A DNA stretch of 23,010 nt from IMG/VR virus record IMGVR_UViG_3300025896_000191, positions 1-23,010 of that record. The stretch is one strand, 5' to 3'. Source of the DNA: a virus. The notes under the pieces are model-generated. The model was not told the DNA's origin. It did no database searches and saw only the letters and a program-made list of their open reading frames with translations. Positions 22,996 to 23,010 of this stretch are shown here, piece by piece. Every line of letters begins with the position of its first letter. Positions within the stretch are counted from its first letter, which is position 1. Position numbers and translations under genes: made by a program.

Positions 22996-23010
22996 ATGAC
23001 CCTGATAGCG
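22996..23010 (+). CDS. possible start of the next gene (truncated)
   Basis: An ATG at 22996-22998, one base after the previous stop, opens a frame of five codons before the window ends. The spacing resembles other gene junctions here, but the upstream ribosome site is weak (AAGAAA), so this is only a possibility. Confidence 0.3.

Overview
This window is the morphogenesis and lysis region of a short-tailed (podovirus-like) double-stranded DNA bacteriophage. Every gene I can support reads on the + strand. Genes are packed with stop/start overlaps (ATGA, TAATG, TGATG) or gaps of a few bases, and I see no host-type genes, tRNAs, insertion sequences or CRISPR arrays. The sigma70-like promoters, Shine-Dalgarno sites, a GNAT-like gp13 counterpart, a T4-type lysozyme and T7-style internal core proteins point to a Gram-negative, probably proteobacterial, host. 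The host genus cannot be read from the sequence.

Layout. (1) 1-2478: the tail of an unseen upstream gene, two small structural-type proteins, the large terminase (with no usable ATG start) and two tiny proteins that share their N- and C-terminal sequences. (2) 2479-7275: head assembly. This holds a T7 gp8-type portal, a Bbp19-like protein, a scaffolding protein, a small beta-rich surface protein, an A-rich coiled-coil protein, a two-domain head-fibre-like protein and a 32-residue Arg-tailed peptide. (3) 7276-8877: a self-contained capsid transcription unit, with a near-consensus sigma70 promoter, a leader with three potential hairpins, the major capsid protein, a putative decoration protein and a classical intrinsic terminator. 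(4) 8890-11484: tail tubular proteins A and B. (5) 11481-19063: ejection or internal core proteins. These are a GNAT-like gp13 counterpart, a gp14-like protein, an 824-aa protein carrying a lytic transglycosylase domain, and two large proteins that together match T7 gp16 in size. (6) 19112-20521: tail fibre with a T7-fibre-type N-terminal domain. (7) 20521-22994: lysis and host-surface genes. These are two small membrane proteins, a GH24 lysozyme, an SGNH esterase with a C-terminal beta domain, a hairpin, a second sigma70-like promoter and a holin-like 54-aa protein. The window ends in what may be the first codons of another gene.

How it works together: the terminase packages DNA through the portal into a shell built from the capsid protein on the scaffold and dressed with several small beta-rich proteins. 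The tubular proteins close the head and form the short tail. The core proteins are stored in the virion and probably form the DNA conduit and open the peptidoglycan during infection. The fibre and the SGNH esterase probably act on surface glycans. The lysozyme and small membrane proteins release progeny. The order terminase-portal-scaffold-capsid-tail-core-fibre-lysis follows T7 from portal to fibre, but terminase comes first and the capsid protein is of a different, shorter type.
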